A DNA stretch of 64,000 nt from a bacterium (lineage in GTDB: Bacteria; Planctomycetota; JAFGQW01), in assembly GCA_030426805.1 (NCBI GenBank), contig JAUHXU010000005.1, positions 1-64,000 on the forward strand, in the 5' to 3' direction. Under the pieces are notes generated by a model. That model ran no database searches, had not been told where the DNA came from, and worked only from the letters and a program-made list of their open reading frames with translations. Shown one piece after another: positions 1 to 6,852 of the stretch. A program made the translations under genes and the position numbers. Position 1 is the first letter of the stretch; the number at the start of each line of letters is the position of its first letter.

Positions 1-3
1 TCG

Positions 4-123
4 AGCTAACGGAATGCGGTTCAGCGGCGGAGTGCCGGTCGGCGAAGCCGATTCGGCGCGTGGCTTGCGCAAGCAAGCCGCGTGACGAAAGGTGCTCCGT
101 CCGTCTGCAACCGCGGGTTAGCT
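4..123 (-). repeat. attC recombination site of cassette 5 (long form)
   Basis: This is an imperfect palindrome bounded by AGCTAAC (4-10) and GTTAGCT (117-123). Its flanks match the four 63-bp attC sites further right (GGAATGCGGTT near the left core, CAACCGCGG before the right core). The centre carries about 57 extra bases with an internal GC-rich hairpin (GGCTTGC/GCAAGCC around 61-79), so it has an enlarged variable terminal structure. The site abuts the window edge, so further cassettes probably lie to the left. Confidence 0.8.
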
Positions 124-397
124 CGCCGACCGTGCCGCAACCGGTACCCCCGGCCGCGACACCAGTGGCGAGAACATCCATGCTCGCCGGCTGCTGCGGG
201 CGACGGCCCGCCGAGCGTGGCAAGAACGACTGCGCTCTTGCTGCTCGCGAAGGCACAGCCAACGGTCCCCTCACGACGAGCGCGTTGAGTCTACGCCGAC
301 GCTCCAGGAACCGCAACGGCTGCGAGTCAGCGGCGACGACAGCGCACGACGCGAGGCCGCGTTCGCGCGCCTTTGAAACCCTCTTCAGAGAGTGTCG
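124..397 (-). other. Body of cassette 5, apparently ORF-less
   Basis: Between the attC sites at 4-123 and 398-460 I see no credible reading frame on the minus strand, the direction of the other cassette genes. Plus-strand frames here run into the attC palindromes and look like high-GC artefacts. The whole unit (recombination points about 403 and 10) is about 394 bp. It starts TTAGCT on the minus strand and its inner attC core is AGCTAAC, the complementarity expected of a true cassette. It could carry a promoter, a small RNA or a very short peptide. Confidence 0.5.
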
Positions 398-460
398 AGC
401 TAACGGAATGGGCTTCAGCGGCGGGGCGAAGCCCCGTCCGTCTGCAAGCCCGGGTTAGAT
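398..460 (-). repeat. attC recombination site of cassette 4 (63 bp)
   Basis: Core sites AGCTAAC (398-404) and GTTAGAT (454-460) flank inner arms and a central hairpin GGGGC-GAA-GCCCC. The minus-strand stop codon of the cassette 4 gene (455-457) lies inside the inner core, as is common in compact cassettes. The site has the same length and nearly the same sequence as the attC sites at 804, 1115 and 1713. Confidence 0.9.
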
Positions 461-805
461 GGCCTCCTGCGCTGAGCGCGAGTGCCATCTGTTCCACTGT
501 TTCTCAAACTCCTCTTGAGCGATCTCGTCGCCGGGGAAGTCCTTCCGCGTCATGTTCGTGTCGAGCCAGAAACCGTAGTTGCGGCTGTCCGGCCCCGCCA
601 GCACCGGCTCACCATTCTCGCCGATCCCAACTTCTCGTCCCGGGTCGCCATCCGCGTCGAACTCGATGAGCCAGGCGCGCACCAAGTGCAGTTTGTAGTC
701 CTGATTCGGATCAGGGAAGACGATCCGGATCAACTTCATCAGTACACCCGGCTTCTCCTCCTCCCAATCCGTAGCCAACTTGGTGCGAATGTACCTCATG
801 TCCAT
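455..805 (-). CDS. Integron cassette 4 protein, unknown function (116 aa)
   Basis: I do not recognise a family. The protein is acidic and rich in Trp and Asp, with no signal peptide or membrane segment, and looks like a small soluble cytosolic protein. The ATG at 805 overlaps the core site that opens the cassette (GTTAGATG on the minus strand) and the stop lies inside the closing attC, so the gene fills the cassette completely. A second in-frame ATG at 799 is an equally possible start. There is no obvious ribosome binding site or promoter, so expression probably relies on read-through from upstream in the array. Confidence 0.7.
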   Translation of the reverse strand: MDMRYIRTKLATDWEEEKPGVLMKLIRIVFPDPNQDYKLHLVRAWLIEFDADGDPGREVGIGENGEPVLAGPDSRNYGFWLDTNMTRKDFPGDEIAQEEFEKQWNRWHSRSAQEAI

Positions 806-866
806 CTAACGGAATGCGGTTGAGCGGCGAGGCGAAGCCTCGTCCGTCTCCAACCGCGGGTTGGGC
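804..866 (-). repeat. attC recombination site of cassette 3 (63 bp)
   Basis: The core sites ATCTAAC (804-810) and GTTGGGC (860-866) both fit the attC consensus RYYYAAC...GTTRRRY. The inner arms GCGGTTG and CAACCGC pair, and a central hairpin CGAGGC-GAA-GCCTCG completes the fold. It lies just after the minus-strand stop of the cassette 3 gene at 869. Confidence 0.92.
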
Positions 867-868
867 GG

Positions 869-1108
869 CTATCCTCGCGGCTCGACTTGCTCTACGATAG
901 CACGAGCCCACGCAACACATGAGTTCAACGCGGCATCCGGATCAGCGCCTTCTCGCGCCACCATCCGACCGAGGAGATCCCGGCCCTCTGCTACGTATTG
1001 GCCCGGCGACTGCTCACCGACCCGAAAGACCCACCCCTCGACGAGCCCACCAAGCGGGAAAGCGCGCCGCAACTCCTCCGCGCCGCTCGGTCTCTCGCGC
1101 TTCTTCAT
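869..1108 (-). CDS. Integron cassette 3 protein, unknown function (79 aa)
   Basis: A small soluble protein of no family I recognise, with a basic N-terminus followed by an acidic, Ala-rich helical stretch. I chose the ATG at 1108. The frame also stays open to a TTG at 1120 that lies inside the cassette's opening core site (TTGGAC), adding four residues. The stop is three bases from the closing attC. Cassette 3 is only 311 bp and this is its sole plausible gene. Unlike the other cassettes, its opening core (GTTGGAC) and inner attC core (GCCCAAC) are not perfectly complementary. Confidence 0.6.
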   Translation of the reverse strand: MKKRERPSGAEELRRAFPLGGLVEGWVFRVGEQSPGQYVAEGRDLLGRMVAREGADPDAALNSCVAWARAIVEQVEPRG

Positions 1109-1114
1109 TGGTCC

Positions 1115-1177
1115 GTCCAACGGATTGCGGTTGAGCGGCGGGGCGAAGCCCCGTCCGTCTCCAACCGCGGGTTAGCC
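1115..1177 (-). repeat. attC recombination site of cassette 2 (63 bp)
   Basis: Core sites GTCCAAC (1115-1121) and GTTAGCC (1171-1177) flank the same inner arms and GGGGC-GAA-GCCCC hairpin as the neighbouring attC sites. The stop codon of the cassette 2 gene (1172-1174) lies within the inner core. Confidence 0.92.
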
Positions 1178-1699
1178 GGCTTGCCAGTCCAACAGCTTAA
1201 TCATACGAGGGATCACGCTGCTGATCGAGCCTCGTGCAAGCGTTACACTCAAGTCCCTACAAATCACCTCGAACGTCGAGTCGTGGAACGCAAACACGAG
1301 GTGCTGGTAGCCGTCAAATGCCGCATCACGGTGATCTGGATGAACGGAGTTCATTCGCGCTAACCGACGAATCCAGGACGACGAGGCGACCCTGGCCGTG
1401 GAATAGGGCTTGAGCCCCCTGTCGGCAAGTGGATGCCCGTGCAACGCCTCATCGTTCGGGGGGCCGAACATCGTTGCGTAGCAGCCGGTGAGCTGCACGA
1501 TAGCGACCGGCTCGTCCGACGAAACTGGATCGACAACGCGAACATCAGTGCCGTCCCAGTCATCCGGGATCTCTTGAACGTAGTAGGCGAGAGCTGACGT
1601 GTGTTCATCGCTCAGCACAGCTGGGCACGGCGCCCCCACGGACGCCTGCGGCAGCCCCTGGAGTTCGATCACACGATCCAGATGGTCAACCTCGTACAC
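1172..1699 (-). CDS. Integron cassette 2 protein, conserved, unknown function (175 aa)
   Basis: A soluble protein of about 175 residues with a central Gly-Pro-Pro-Asn-Asp-Glu stretch followed by His-Gly-His-Pro, a Ser-Ser-Ser-Trp-Ile-Arg motif, and a Phe-His-Asp-Ser-Thr-Phe-Glu motif near the C-terminus. It resembles a conserved family of uncharacterised proteins I recall from integrons and scattered genomes, but I cannot name a function. The start is a GTG at 1699 preceded by GGAGG six bases away, the best ribosome binding site in the array, so this cassette carries its own translation signal. The stop is inside the closing attC. Confidence 0.8.
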   Translation of the reverse strand: MYEVDHLDRVIELQGLPQASVGAPCPAVLSDEHTSALAYYVQEIPDDWDGTDVRVVDPVSSDEPVAIVQLTGCYATMFGPPNDEALHGHPLADRGLKPYSTARVASSSWIRRLARMNSVHPDHRDAAFDGYQHLVFAFHDSTFEVICRDLSVTLARGSISSVIPRMIKLLDWQAG

Positions 1700-1712
1700 T
1701 TCGCCTCCGTCC

Positions 1713-1775
1713 GGCTAACGGAATGCGGTTGAGCGGCGAGCCGAAGGCTCGTCCGCCTCCAATCGCTGGTTAGGG
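1713..1775 (-). repeat. attC recombination site of cassette 1 (63 bp)
   Basis: Core sites GGCTAAC (1713-1719) and GTTAGGG (1769-1775) enclose arms and a central GAGCC-GAA-GGCTC hairpin. The inner core on the minus strand, CCCTAAC, is complementary to the first bases of cassette 1 at the attI junction (GTTAGGG, 2416-2422), which fixes this attC as belonging to cassette 1. Confidence 0.9.
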
Positions 1776-1811
1776 TGCTCGCCCTTCACGAACAACTGCG
1801 TTCTTCGCATC

Positions 1812-2396
1812 CTATCGATCATTGATGCCCTTGCCCGCGAGGATCTTGGGAGTGCACTTCTCGATGCGCGCGGCGCGAGTCTTCGATTGCTTCGCGCCCG
1901 TGAAGTGGAGGACGTAGGCCCGGCGTCGCCCGGGGGTGAGGGCGCCGAACGCCTTCGCTAGCCTGCGGTCCTTTTTCAGGACCTGGGTTAACTCTTCAGG
2001 CAGTTCGAGTTCGTGCTTCGCTTTGAAGTCAACCTTGAGCTTGGCTTTCTCGACCGCGATGGCCTGCTTCACAAGGGACCTCACCACGGTCTTTTTCACT
2101 TGAGCCTCGCTGGTGAACTCCAAGCGCATCGCGGATTGAGTGTTCTCGCCTTGGCTGCAGAGCACGCCGTGCGTGTCCTTCAGCAGGGCACCCTTGAAGA
2201 ACATCAGGGAGCAGTGCTCTTTGAAGGGTTGGATGATAGCCACGTTACTACCCTCGAACATGAAGCAGGGCTTCCCCCACTTCAGGCCCTCTTCGAGCCC
2301 GCAATCAAGGAGCAGAGATCTCAGCTTCTGGGCCGCGCCCTGCCACCTCCCAGCCCGGCTCAGGAATGCATCGATCTTGGGACTCTGAGAGTTCAT
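1812..2396 (-). CDS. Integron cassette 1: YdeI/OmpD-associated family protein
   Basis: A 194-residue soluble protein. The N-terminal half matches the DUF1801 (YdhG-like) fold, with the conserved Leu-Lys-Trp-Gly-Lys-Pro-Cys-Phe stretch near residue 40 and a Leu-Met-Phe-Phe-Lys-Gly stretch. The C-terminal half matches the YdeI/OmdA tail, with a Leu-Pro-Glu-Glu-Leu motif and a Gly-Arg-Arg-Arg-Ala-Tyr segment. Family members have been linked to envelope stress or bacteriocin tolerance in some bacteria, but the biochemical role is not settled. The ATG at 2396 starts 26 bases after the attI/cassette junction. Its composition is visibly less GC-rich than the surrounding chromosome, consistent with transfer. 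It is the first cassette and so the one closest to any promoter in intI or attI. Confidence 0.85.
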   Translation of the reverse strand: MNSQSPKIDAFLSRAGRWQGAAQKLRSLLLDCGLEEGLKWGKPCFMFEGSNVAIIQPFKEHCSLMFFKGALLKDTHGVLCSQGENTQSAMRLEFTSEAQVKKTVVRSLVKQAIAVEKAKLKVDFKAKHELELPEELTQVLKKDRRLAKAFGALTPGRRRAYVLHFTGAKQSKTRAARIEKCTPKILAGKGINDR

Positions 2397-2415
2397 GTAA
2401 GACTCACACTTGTCA

Positions 2416-2489
2416 CCCTAACTAGAATTCAGCACAACTCCGTACTCACGCATCTGCCGCGTATCTCGGGGTGCGGGTGCTGTGGGTGG
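2416..2489 (-). other. attI: attI region: integron primary insertion site
   Basis: The stretch lies between the intI stop codon and the first cassette. The junction core is GTTAGGG on the minus strand (2416-2422), with the inferred exchange point between 2422 and 2421. It separates cassette 1 from sequence lacking attC symmetry, as expected for attI. The full extent is not defined by the sequence, and the 3' end of intI may form part of it. No convincing cassette promoter is visible. Confidence 0.65.
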
Positions 2490-3563
2490 TTACCACTCTA
2501 CTTCGTCGGTGCTGGTGGGGCTACGGGGTTGAGGGGTTGGTTGATCGGGGGGTTGCTTTGTATTCGCGATATCTGGGGTGGGGATGGGCGGCAGGCGGTC
2601 GAGGGGGCTGGTGACGCCGGCCCAGCGGGAACCGACGACGTGGGTGTAGATCATCGTGGTGCGGATGTCGCGATGGCCGAGGAGGGATTGGATCGTGCGG
2701 ATGTCGCTGCCGGCTTCGAGGAGGTGGGTGGCGAACGAGTGGCGTAGGGTGTGTGGGGTGACCCGCTTCGTCAGGCCGGCGCGTCGGCCCGCCGCGCGAA
2801 CCGCGCGCTGGATGCCGGTCTCGTGGATGTGGTGGCGCCGGAGTTCGCCGGTCTCGCGGTCGACGTAGTGGCGGGCGGCCGGAAAGAGCCACTGCCACGG
2901 CAGCGCTCGTGCGTCGGCCGGCGACTTGCGCTCGAACGCCGCGGGCAGCACGACGGCCCCGGTCCCGCCCTCGACGTCGCGCCGATGCTGTAGACGCACG
3001 AACCGCAGCTGTGCGGCGAGTCGCTCGCGCAGGGATGCCGGAATCAGAGTCGTCCGGTCCTTGCCGCCCTTGCCGCACCGCACGACGAGCTGACCGGTGC
3101 GGAGGTCGACGTCCTTGACGCGTAGCCGACACGCCTCGAGCAACCGGAGCCCCGAGCCGTAGAGCAGCGCGCTCGGAAGCGCGGCGCGTCCCTCCACGTG
3201 CGCGAGCAGCCGCTCGACTTCGTCGGGCGTCAGAACGACCGGCAGACGCGGCGCCGACTTCGCCCGCACGACGTCGTCGAGCCACGGCAATTCGATCCCG
3301 ACGACGCGCCGGTAGTAGAACAACAGCGCGCTCACCGCCTGATTCTGCGTCGCCGCCGAGACCTCCGCCTCGCACGCGAGCATGTTCAGAAACGCGGTGA
3401 CCGCCCGCTCGCCGACCGTCGCGGGATCACGCCGGCCGATGAACAGCCAGAACCGACGGATCCAGTGCAGATACGACGTCTCCGTGCGGCGGCTGTAGTG
3501 CCGCGCACGAATCGCGGCCCGAACGCGGGCAGAGATCGGCAGATCGGTCATCGTCGCGACCAT
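2490..3563 (-). CDS. intI: Integron integrase (tyrosine recombinase)
   Basis: Catalyses attI x attC and attC x attC recombination to capture and shuffle cassettes. The 357-residue protein has an N-terminal SAM-like DNA-binding domain (about 5-95) and a C-terminal catalytic domain. Catalytic residues are visible: Arg140, Lys in GKGGKDR (164-170), His271, Arg274, His297 and nucleophile Tyr306. The motif LPWQWLFPA (221-229), in the extra helix that marks IntI and separates it from XerC/D, is intact. The end is extended by a Pro-rich tail (about 325-357). It starts 63 bp after the upstream lipoprotein gene on the same strand. Oddly, attI and the cassettes lie downstream of its 3' end in the same orientation rather than diverging from its 5' end. 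A second ATG (residue 5) is an alternative start. Confidence 0.96.
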   Translation of the reverse strand: MVATMTDLPISARVRAAIRARHYSRRTETSYLHWIRRFWLFIGRRDPATVGERAVTAFLNMLACEAEVSAATQNQAVSALLFYYRRVVGIELPWLDDVVRAKSAPRLPVVLTPDEVERLLAHVEGRAALPSALLYGSGLRLLEACRLRVKDVDLRTGQLVVRCGKGGKDRTTLIPASLRERLAAQLRFVRLQHRRDVEGGTGAVVLPAAFERKSPADARALPWQWLFPAARHYVDRETGELRRHHIHETGIQRAVRAAGRRAGLTKRVTPHTLRHSFATHLLEAGSDIRTIQSLLGHRDIRTTMIYTHVVGSRWAGVTSPLDRLPPIPTPDIANTKQPPDQPTPQPRSPTSTDEVEW

Positions 3564-3626
3564 TACGGTCGCGCGCGAAGCCGATCCGTCGCACGGATTC
3601 CCGGAAACCCGGGCCGCCGTCGTCGA

Positions 3627-4733
3627 CTATCGCGAGGTCGCGATGAAGAAACCGACGCTCCGGGCGCTGCTGCTCTCGTCGACGTCGGGGAAGATGAACC
3701 ACCGCCGCGCCGAACTGCGGGTCACGAACCCGATCGGATTCGATCCGCCGATGAACGTCAGCACCCCGTCCGACGCGACCGAATACGGAAACGCCGAGTT
3801 GCCGGTGGACGATCCGTTGCCGAACGAATCGCGCGTCGTGAAGTCCGAGTAGGCCCCGCGGCCGTCGAAGAACATCCGGCCGAAGATCGTGTCCACGTCG
3901 TTTTGCGCGAGCGACTCGTAGAACCCGACGAGGTTGAAGCGCCCGTTCAGGTTCGCGTCGCTCATCCCGCTGCCCTTGCGGATCAGGATGTCGACGCGCA
4001 CGACCTGCGTGCCGCTCGCGTTCGTCTCGATCCACGCGAGCCAGTCGCCATTGCCCTCGGCGAACCCGGTGTAGCTGCGGTTCGTCGACGCATCCATCAC
4101 GCTGGTCGCACCGTCGGCCGCGAGCGACATCGACCCGTTGCGCGAGATCGACGAGGTCGTCGAGAGCGAGTAGTCGATCGACCACGTCGCGGTCGTGGCC
4201 GAGTTGCGGTTGATCACCGCCGACCCGATCCCGGTCGTGACGCCCGGCCGGTTGAACCGGATCAGGAACGCGTGATACGTCCCCGTCGCCCCCCCGTCGA
4301 CGAGGCGATCGACCGACATCCCGGTCGCCGCACGCGTGCAGAGCCACATGCCGACGTCGTTGCCGGTCATGCGATCGAGGTCGCCGAGCTGGAAGAAATC
4401 GCCGCTGTCGAGCGTCGACCCCGGTTCCTCGGAGTCGTTGTCGATCTGGCGGTTCGTGTTGACGAAGTAGTTGCGCATCGTCGCCGGCAGCGGCGAGCCG
4501 ATGTTCGGGCCGAACGTCAGCGTGCCCATCCCGTCGGCGTTGACGATCCCGGCGCGCGCCTGGACGTCGGGCGTGATCGACGTGCTGACCGACCGCGCGA
4601 AGCTCACGTACCAGTAGCGCCCCATCAACGTGTCGTTGAATTGCGTCTGGTCCCCGTGGTCATCCCGGGTGTTGCACCCGACCAGCATCGAGCCCGTCAG
4701 CACCAGCAGCACACTCGCGATCAACCGTCTCAT
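3627..4733 (-). CDS. Exported lipoprotein, unknown function (368 aa)
   Basis: The N-terminus has a charged MRR start, a hydrophobic stretch and a lipobox ending LVGC (about residues 16-19), so the mature protein should be lipid-anchored after signal peptidase II cleavage. The rest is rich in Gly, Ser, Thr and Asn with alternating beta-type segments and no domain I recognise. The ATG at 4733 has AAGGAG six bases upstream; the frame stays open far upstream but that part overlaps the heptosyltransferase and is not coding. The gene is 71 bp downstream of the glycosyltransferase operon and 63 bp upstream of intI, on the same strand. Confidence 0.85.
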   Translation of the reverse strand: MRRLIASVLLVLTGSMLVGCNTRDDHGDQTQFNDTLMGRYWYVSFARSVSTSITPDVQARAGIVNADGMGTLTFGPNIGSPLPATMRNYFVNTNRQIDNDSEEPGSTLDSGDFFQLGDLDRMTGNDVGMWLCTRAATGMSVDRLVDGGATGTYHAFLIRFNRPGVTTGIGSAVINRNSATTATWSIDYSLSTTSSISRNGSMSLAADGATSVMDASTNRSYTGFAEGNGDWLAWIETNASGTQVVRVDILIRKGSGMSDANLNGRFNLVGFYESLAQNDVDTIFGRMFFDGRGAYSDFTTRDSFGNGSSTGNSAFPYSVASDGVLTFIGGSNPIGFVTRSSARRWFIFPDVDESSSARSVGFFIATSR

Positions 4734-4804
4734 CGGCGGCTCCTTCTTCTCGTCACGGCTCCCGACCCGGGCCGCACGCGGCAAATCATAGCAGCCCCGC
4801 GGGT

Positions 4805-5863
4805 TCATGCCGGCGACGCATCGAGCAACCGCTCGACGCCGGCCACGACGTCCTCGGGTGGGATCCACGTCATGCATCGGTGGTCGATGGGACAAACCTT
4901 GAGGTGACACGGGCTGCACGGCACGTCCTCGCGCCGGATCAGGACGCTTCGGTCCAGATTGGAGTTCGTGTAGCGGGGATCGGTCGACCCGAACAGCACG
5001 ACGACCGGCCGATCGAACGCGACCGCGATGTGCCGCGGCCCGGCGTCGGTCGTGACCATCGCATCGCACCGCGCGACGAGCGCCTTCAGCGCCCCGAGCG
5101 GCAGGAAGCGATCGCCCATCGCGAGGTGCGGCGCGGTCATCCGTGCCCCGATCGCGGCCGCAAGCGGCTCCTCGCCCGGCCCGGCGAGCACGACGATCCG
5201 CGCGCCGCGGCTCGCGTGCAACCGGTCCGCGACCGCCGCGAACCCGTCCGCCGTCCACAGCTTCGATGTCCCGAAACTCGCGCCGGGGTTCAGCAGCACG
5301 AGCGGCCCGTCGCCCTCGGGCAGCGGCGACTCGCGCAGGAACGCGTCGAGCGCGGCCGCCTCGTCGGCGACGACCGCCAGCTCGGGCCGCCTCCCGCGAA
5401 ACGGCACGCCGACCAGCTCGAGCAGCTTGCCGTAGTAGTCGGTCATCGGCGTCGGCACGCGCCGGTGCCCCGCCATCGCGGGCCGGAGCTTTCGCGTGAG
5501 CAGCCAGCTCCGCTTGTTCAGCGCGTAGCCGACGCGCTCCGGGATCCGCGCGACCGCGAAGATCACCGCCGACGACAGGCTGTTCGGCAACAGCACCCCG
5601 AGATCGAACGCGTGCGCGCGCAGAGCGCGCCCCTGGCGCACGAGCGACCGCAGCCCCTTCTTCGTGTCGAGGGGGATGAACGCGTCATACGTCGTCAGCC
5701 CGCGCAACAGCCGCTCGTGCAGCGGGCGGCCGAGCACGGTGATCGTCGCCTCGGGAAAGCGACCGCGCAGCGCACGCAGCACGACCGTCGCCATGATCGC
5801 GTCGCCGAGCCAGTTCGGCAGCCGCACGACGATCGAACGCGGGTCGAGATCGAGCGGTCGCAT
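4805..5863 (-). CDS. Glycosyltransferase family 9, lipopolysaccharide heptosyltransferase
   Basis: A 352-residue cytosolic or membrane-peripheral enzyme that transfers heptose from ADP-heptose to the LPS core. Diagnostic GT9 features are the N-terminal RLPNWLGDAIMAT (about 14-26), the mid-protein NPGASFGTSKLW segment, the TTDAGPRHIA loop and VLFGSTDPRYT near the end. A Cys-rich tail (CSPCHLKVCP) matches the waaF type. Start ATG at 5863, two bases after the stop of the upstream glycosyltransferase, indicating translational coupling. Together with hldE upstream, which makes the ADP-heptose donor, this argues for a heptose-containing core. Confidence 0.93.
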   Translation of the reverse strand: MRPLDLDPRSIVVRLPNWLGDAIMATVVLRALRGRFPEATITVLGRPLHERLLRGLTTYDAFIPLDTKKGLRSLVRQGRALRAHAFDLGVLLPNSLSSAVIFAVARIPERVGYALNKRSWLLTRKLRPAMAGHRRVPTPMTDYYGKLLELVGVPFRGRRPELAVVADEAAALDAFLRESPLPEGDGPLVLLNPGASFGTSKLWTADGFAAVADRLHASRGARIVVLAGPGEEPLAAAIGARMTAPHLAMGDRFLPLGALKALVARCDAMVTTDAGPRHIAVAFDRPVVVLFGSTDPRYTNSNLDRSVLIRREDVPCSPCHLKVCPIDHRCMTWIPPEDVVAGVERLLDASPA

Positions 5864-5865
5864 CG

Positions 5866-6852
5866 TCACGTTTCGGCCTCCTCGCCGAAGTAAGCGCCGA
5901 GCAAACGATCGGCCCACCGGTCCGGCGCAAAGTGCGCCGCGACGTGCTGCCGGCCCGCCGCCCCGACGTGCGTGCGCAACGCCGCGTCCGCGAGCAATCC
6001 GTCGAGCGCCTCGCAGAAACCGTCCACGGTGCCGGTCGCGTAGCCGCCCGGTCCGACGATCCGCGCGGTGTCGCCGACCGCCGACGCGACGACGGGCACG
6101 CCCGCCGCCAGGTACTGTAGCGCCTTCGCGCCGCATTTTCCGCGACACCACGCGTCATCGACGAGCGGCATCAGCCCGACGTCGAGGCGCCGGAGAAACG
6201 CCACCTCGCCGTCGACCGACCAGGGGGTGAACGTCGCCCCGTCGAACGGCGGCGGCGACTCGGCCATCACGGCGAGCGCAAACGGCCGCGCCCGCCGGAG
6301 GCGCTCGAGCGCCGGTACGACCGCCGCGAGATACGGGTAATTCGCCGCGGTCCCGATCCAGCCGACGACCGGCTCGTCCCCCGTCGGCCGCGCTTCGGCC
6401 GACGCGTAGCGCGACGGCTCGACGACGGTCGGCACGACCACCGCATCCGCGCCGTGGTCCCCCGCGAGCGCCGCGAGCACCCGGTTGCCGGCGACGACGC
6501 AGTCGGCCGCGCGCACCGCCGCCGCGAACTTCCGCAGCCGGACGCGGTTCGTCGTCGCCCCACGCGCGGAATCGCGAAACGCCATCGCGTCGTCGAACTC
6601 GTAGACGAGGCGACGCGCGTGCGCACGCAACCGGGCGACGTCGCGCGGCACGAGCAGGCGGCGCAACCACACGGTCGCATCGGCATCGGCCGCACGCGCG
6701 AACACGTCGCGTCGCGCGGCGCCGCGGGCGGGGATCTCGACGACGTCCACCGCGACCCCCCGCGCGGCAAACGCATCCGCATACGCGTCCACGCGAAAGC
6801 GCGTGCTCGGGTCGTCGCGCCCGGCGACCAGGGCGAGGAGGCGGCGCGTCAT
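5866..6852 (-). CDS. Glycosyltransferase (GT4-like, GT-B fold)
   Basis: A 328-residue predicted glycosyltransferase. The C-terminal half has a GT-B donor-binding pattern: WIGTAANYPYL after the linker, a LMPL strand, KALQYLAAGVPVVAS (the conserved acidic/aromatic donor loop is atypical, with Lys-Ala-Leu), and a Gly-rich GPGGYATG. The N-terminal half contains YEFDDAMAF, seen in several polysaccharide glycosyltransferases. The ATG at 6852 overlaps the stop of the upstream GT4 gene by four bases (ATGA). Acceptor and sugar cannot be deduced. It belongs to the heptose/core operon by position. Confidence 0.85.
   Translation of the reverse strand: MTRRLLALVAGRDDPSTRFRVDAYADAFAARGVAVDVVEIPARGAARRDVFARAADADATVWLRRLLVPRDVARLRAHARRLVYEFDDAMAFRDSARGATTNRVRLRKFAAAVRAADCVVAGNRVLAALAGDHGADAVVVPTVVEPSRYASAEARPTGDEPVVGWIGTAANYPYLAAVVPALERLRRARPFALAVMAESPPPFDGATFTPWSVDGEVAFLRRLDVGLMPLVDDAWCRGKCGAKALQYLAAGVPVVASAVGDTARIVGPGGYATGTVDGFCEALDGLLADAALRTHVGAAGRQHVAAHFAPDRWADRLLGAYFGEEAET

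Noticed and set aside
82..288. A 68-residue plus-strand frame in cassette 5.
   Set aside because: It begins inside the attC palindrome and runs opposite to the other cassette genes. Composition is Arg/Pro-rich and no ribosome binding site is present.
4..1775. Spaced repeats in the first 1.8 kb considered as a CRISPR array.
   Set aside because: Spacing is irregular (about 300-600 bp), the repeats are 63-bp imperfect palindromes with RYYYAAC and GTTRRRY cores, genes lie between them and an integron integrase is adjacent.
3564..3626. Search for a LexA box upstream of intI, as in SOS-controlled integrases.
   Set aside because: No CTGT-N8-ACAG-like palindrome is visible between the lipoprotein stop and the intI start. 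SOS control is therefore not supported, although the LexA motif of this lineage may differ.
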